Source of the DNA: CAZCBD01 sp964496755 | GTDB lineage: Bacteria > Bacteroidota > Ignavibacteria > Ignavibacteriales > Melioribacteraceae | Assembly: GCA_964496755.1 (NCBI GenBank) | Contig: CAZCBD010000147.1 | Span: forward strand, 1-6,896 | Reading direction: 5' to 3' | DNA: 6,896 bases | In this document: positions 6,310 through 6,896 of the stretch, in pieces | Layout: each line of letters opens with the position of its first letter | How positions within the stretch are numbered: position 1 is the stretch's first letter | Translations under genes and position numbers: made by a program | The notes under the pieces: generated by a model | Seen by the model: the letters and a program-made list of their open reading frames with translations, nothing else | What the model was told of the DNA's origin: nothing | Databases searched by the model: none

Positions 6310-6896
6310 ATGATACAAATTAAAAATTTAGTAAAAAAATATAATTATGTAACCGTTCTTAATATTAAAGAATTAAATATTTCCAAGGGAGAATCTTTTG
6401 GATTGGTTGGAAATAATGGAGCAGGGAAAACCACTTTATTTAGATTGATTTTGGATTTAATAAAATCTGATAACGGAGAAGTGTTATCTAAGAATGTGAA
6501 TGTAAGGGAAAGTGAAGAGTGGAAAAAATATACAACCGCTTTTTTGGATGATAGTTTTCTTATGGATTTTTTAACTCCCGAAGAATTTTTTAGCTTTCTT
6601 TCAAAAATTAGAAATTGGTCGGAGGATAAGTTAAATCGTTTTTATAATTATTTTGCTCCTTTTTTCAATGATGAAATTCTAGGGAAGGAAAAATATATCC
6701 GAGATTTATCTAAAGGCAACAAACAAAAAGTTGGGATAGCATCTACTTTTATTGGAGATCCTGAAATTATAATTTTAGATGAACCGTTTTTAAGTTTGGA
6801 CCCTTCGTCGCAAATTAGACTAAAAACAATAATAAACGATTATTTGAAAAGTGAAAATACAACCTTTTTGATTTCAAGTCATGATTTATCACAAAT
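6310..6896 (+). CDS. ABC transporter ATP-binding protein (3' end outside window)
   Basis: This cytoplasmic ATPase subunit would power the adjacent membrane protein. The 195 visible residues include nearly the full nucleotide-binding domain. Walker A is GNNGAGKT (34-41), the signature motif is LSKGN (133-137) in place of LSGGQ, Walker B runs IIILDEP (153-159) with catalytic Glu158, the D-loop is SLDP (162-165) and the switch His191 is in SSHD. The Q-loop region reads FLDDSF (78-83), with Asp where a Gln is usual. The Lys-rich signature and the FLTPEEFF segment after the Q-loop are typical of ABC-2-type exporters of Bacteroidota. The start is ATG 6310, chosen by the GAGG six bases upstream; it lies 15 bases after the membrane gene, so the two are almost certainly cotranscribed. 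The C-terminus is cut by the window edge. ATPase identity is certain; the substrate is unknown. Confidence 0.95.
   Translation, partial: MIQIKNLVKKYNYVTVLNIKELNISKGESFGLVGNNGAGKTTLFRLILDLIKSDNGEVLSKNVNVRESEEWKKYTTAFLDDSFLMDFLTPEEFFSFLSKIRNWSEDKLNRFYNYFAPFFNDEILGKEKYIRDLSKGNKQKVGIASTFIGDPEIIILDEPFLSLDPSSQIRLKTIINDYLKSENTTFLISSHDLSQ

Overview
This window is strongly AT-rich, densely packed chromosomal DNA. It most likely comes from the Bacteroidota/Ignavibacteriota (FCB) group. Three things point there. The intergenic spaces carry TAnnTTTG boxes, the -7 element of Bacteroidota primary sigma factors. The 492-residue membrane protein looks like DUF5687, a family found mainly in that group. Several genes also lack a convincing Shine-Dalgarno sequence. 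The assignment is inference; no rRNA or full marker set is present.

Layout, left to right. (1) The 3' part of an FKBP-type prolyl isomerase (+) ends at 361. It converges on a THUMP-domain RNA methyltransferase of the RlmL/YpsC type (-, 388-1569), with a hairpin terminator between them that overlaps the methyltransferase stop codon. (2) An 86-base divergent gap (1570-1655) holds a perfect 9-bp inverted repeat whose two arms are back-to-back TATATTTG boxes. They face the methyltransferase on one side and map, type I methionine aminopeptidase (+, 1656-2405), on the other. (3) A tRNA-Arg(CCU) gene (2470-2543) has a good Bacteroidota-type promoter just upstream. (4) From 2569 to the right edge, three genes are packed head to tail on the + strand. 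They encode a 748-residue protein (cyclic-nucleotide-binding-like N-terminus, very long coiled coil, C-terminal STAS domain), a polytopic DUF5687-like membrane protein, and the start of an ABC ATPase that runs off the window.

The first half is housekeeping: protein folding, rRNA modification, N-terminal methionine removal and translation. The second half is the part worth attention. The coiled-coil/STAS gene abuts the membrane gene (TAG immediately followed by a TTG start, with a perfect AGGAGG ribosome site inside the upstream gene), so the two are probably translationally coupled. The membrane protein and ABC ATPase form a plausible ABC-2-like export pair with unknown substrate. The long protein has the layout of a soluble sensor or scaffold: a degenerate ligand-binding roll at one end, a partner-switching STAS domain at the other, and a two-armed rod between. 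Whether it works with the transporter is inference from gene order only.

No CRISPR array, insertion sequence, integrase or phage gene was seen. No stretch longer than about 90 bases lacks a gene.
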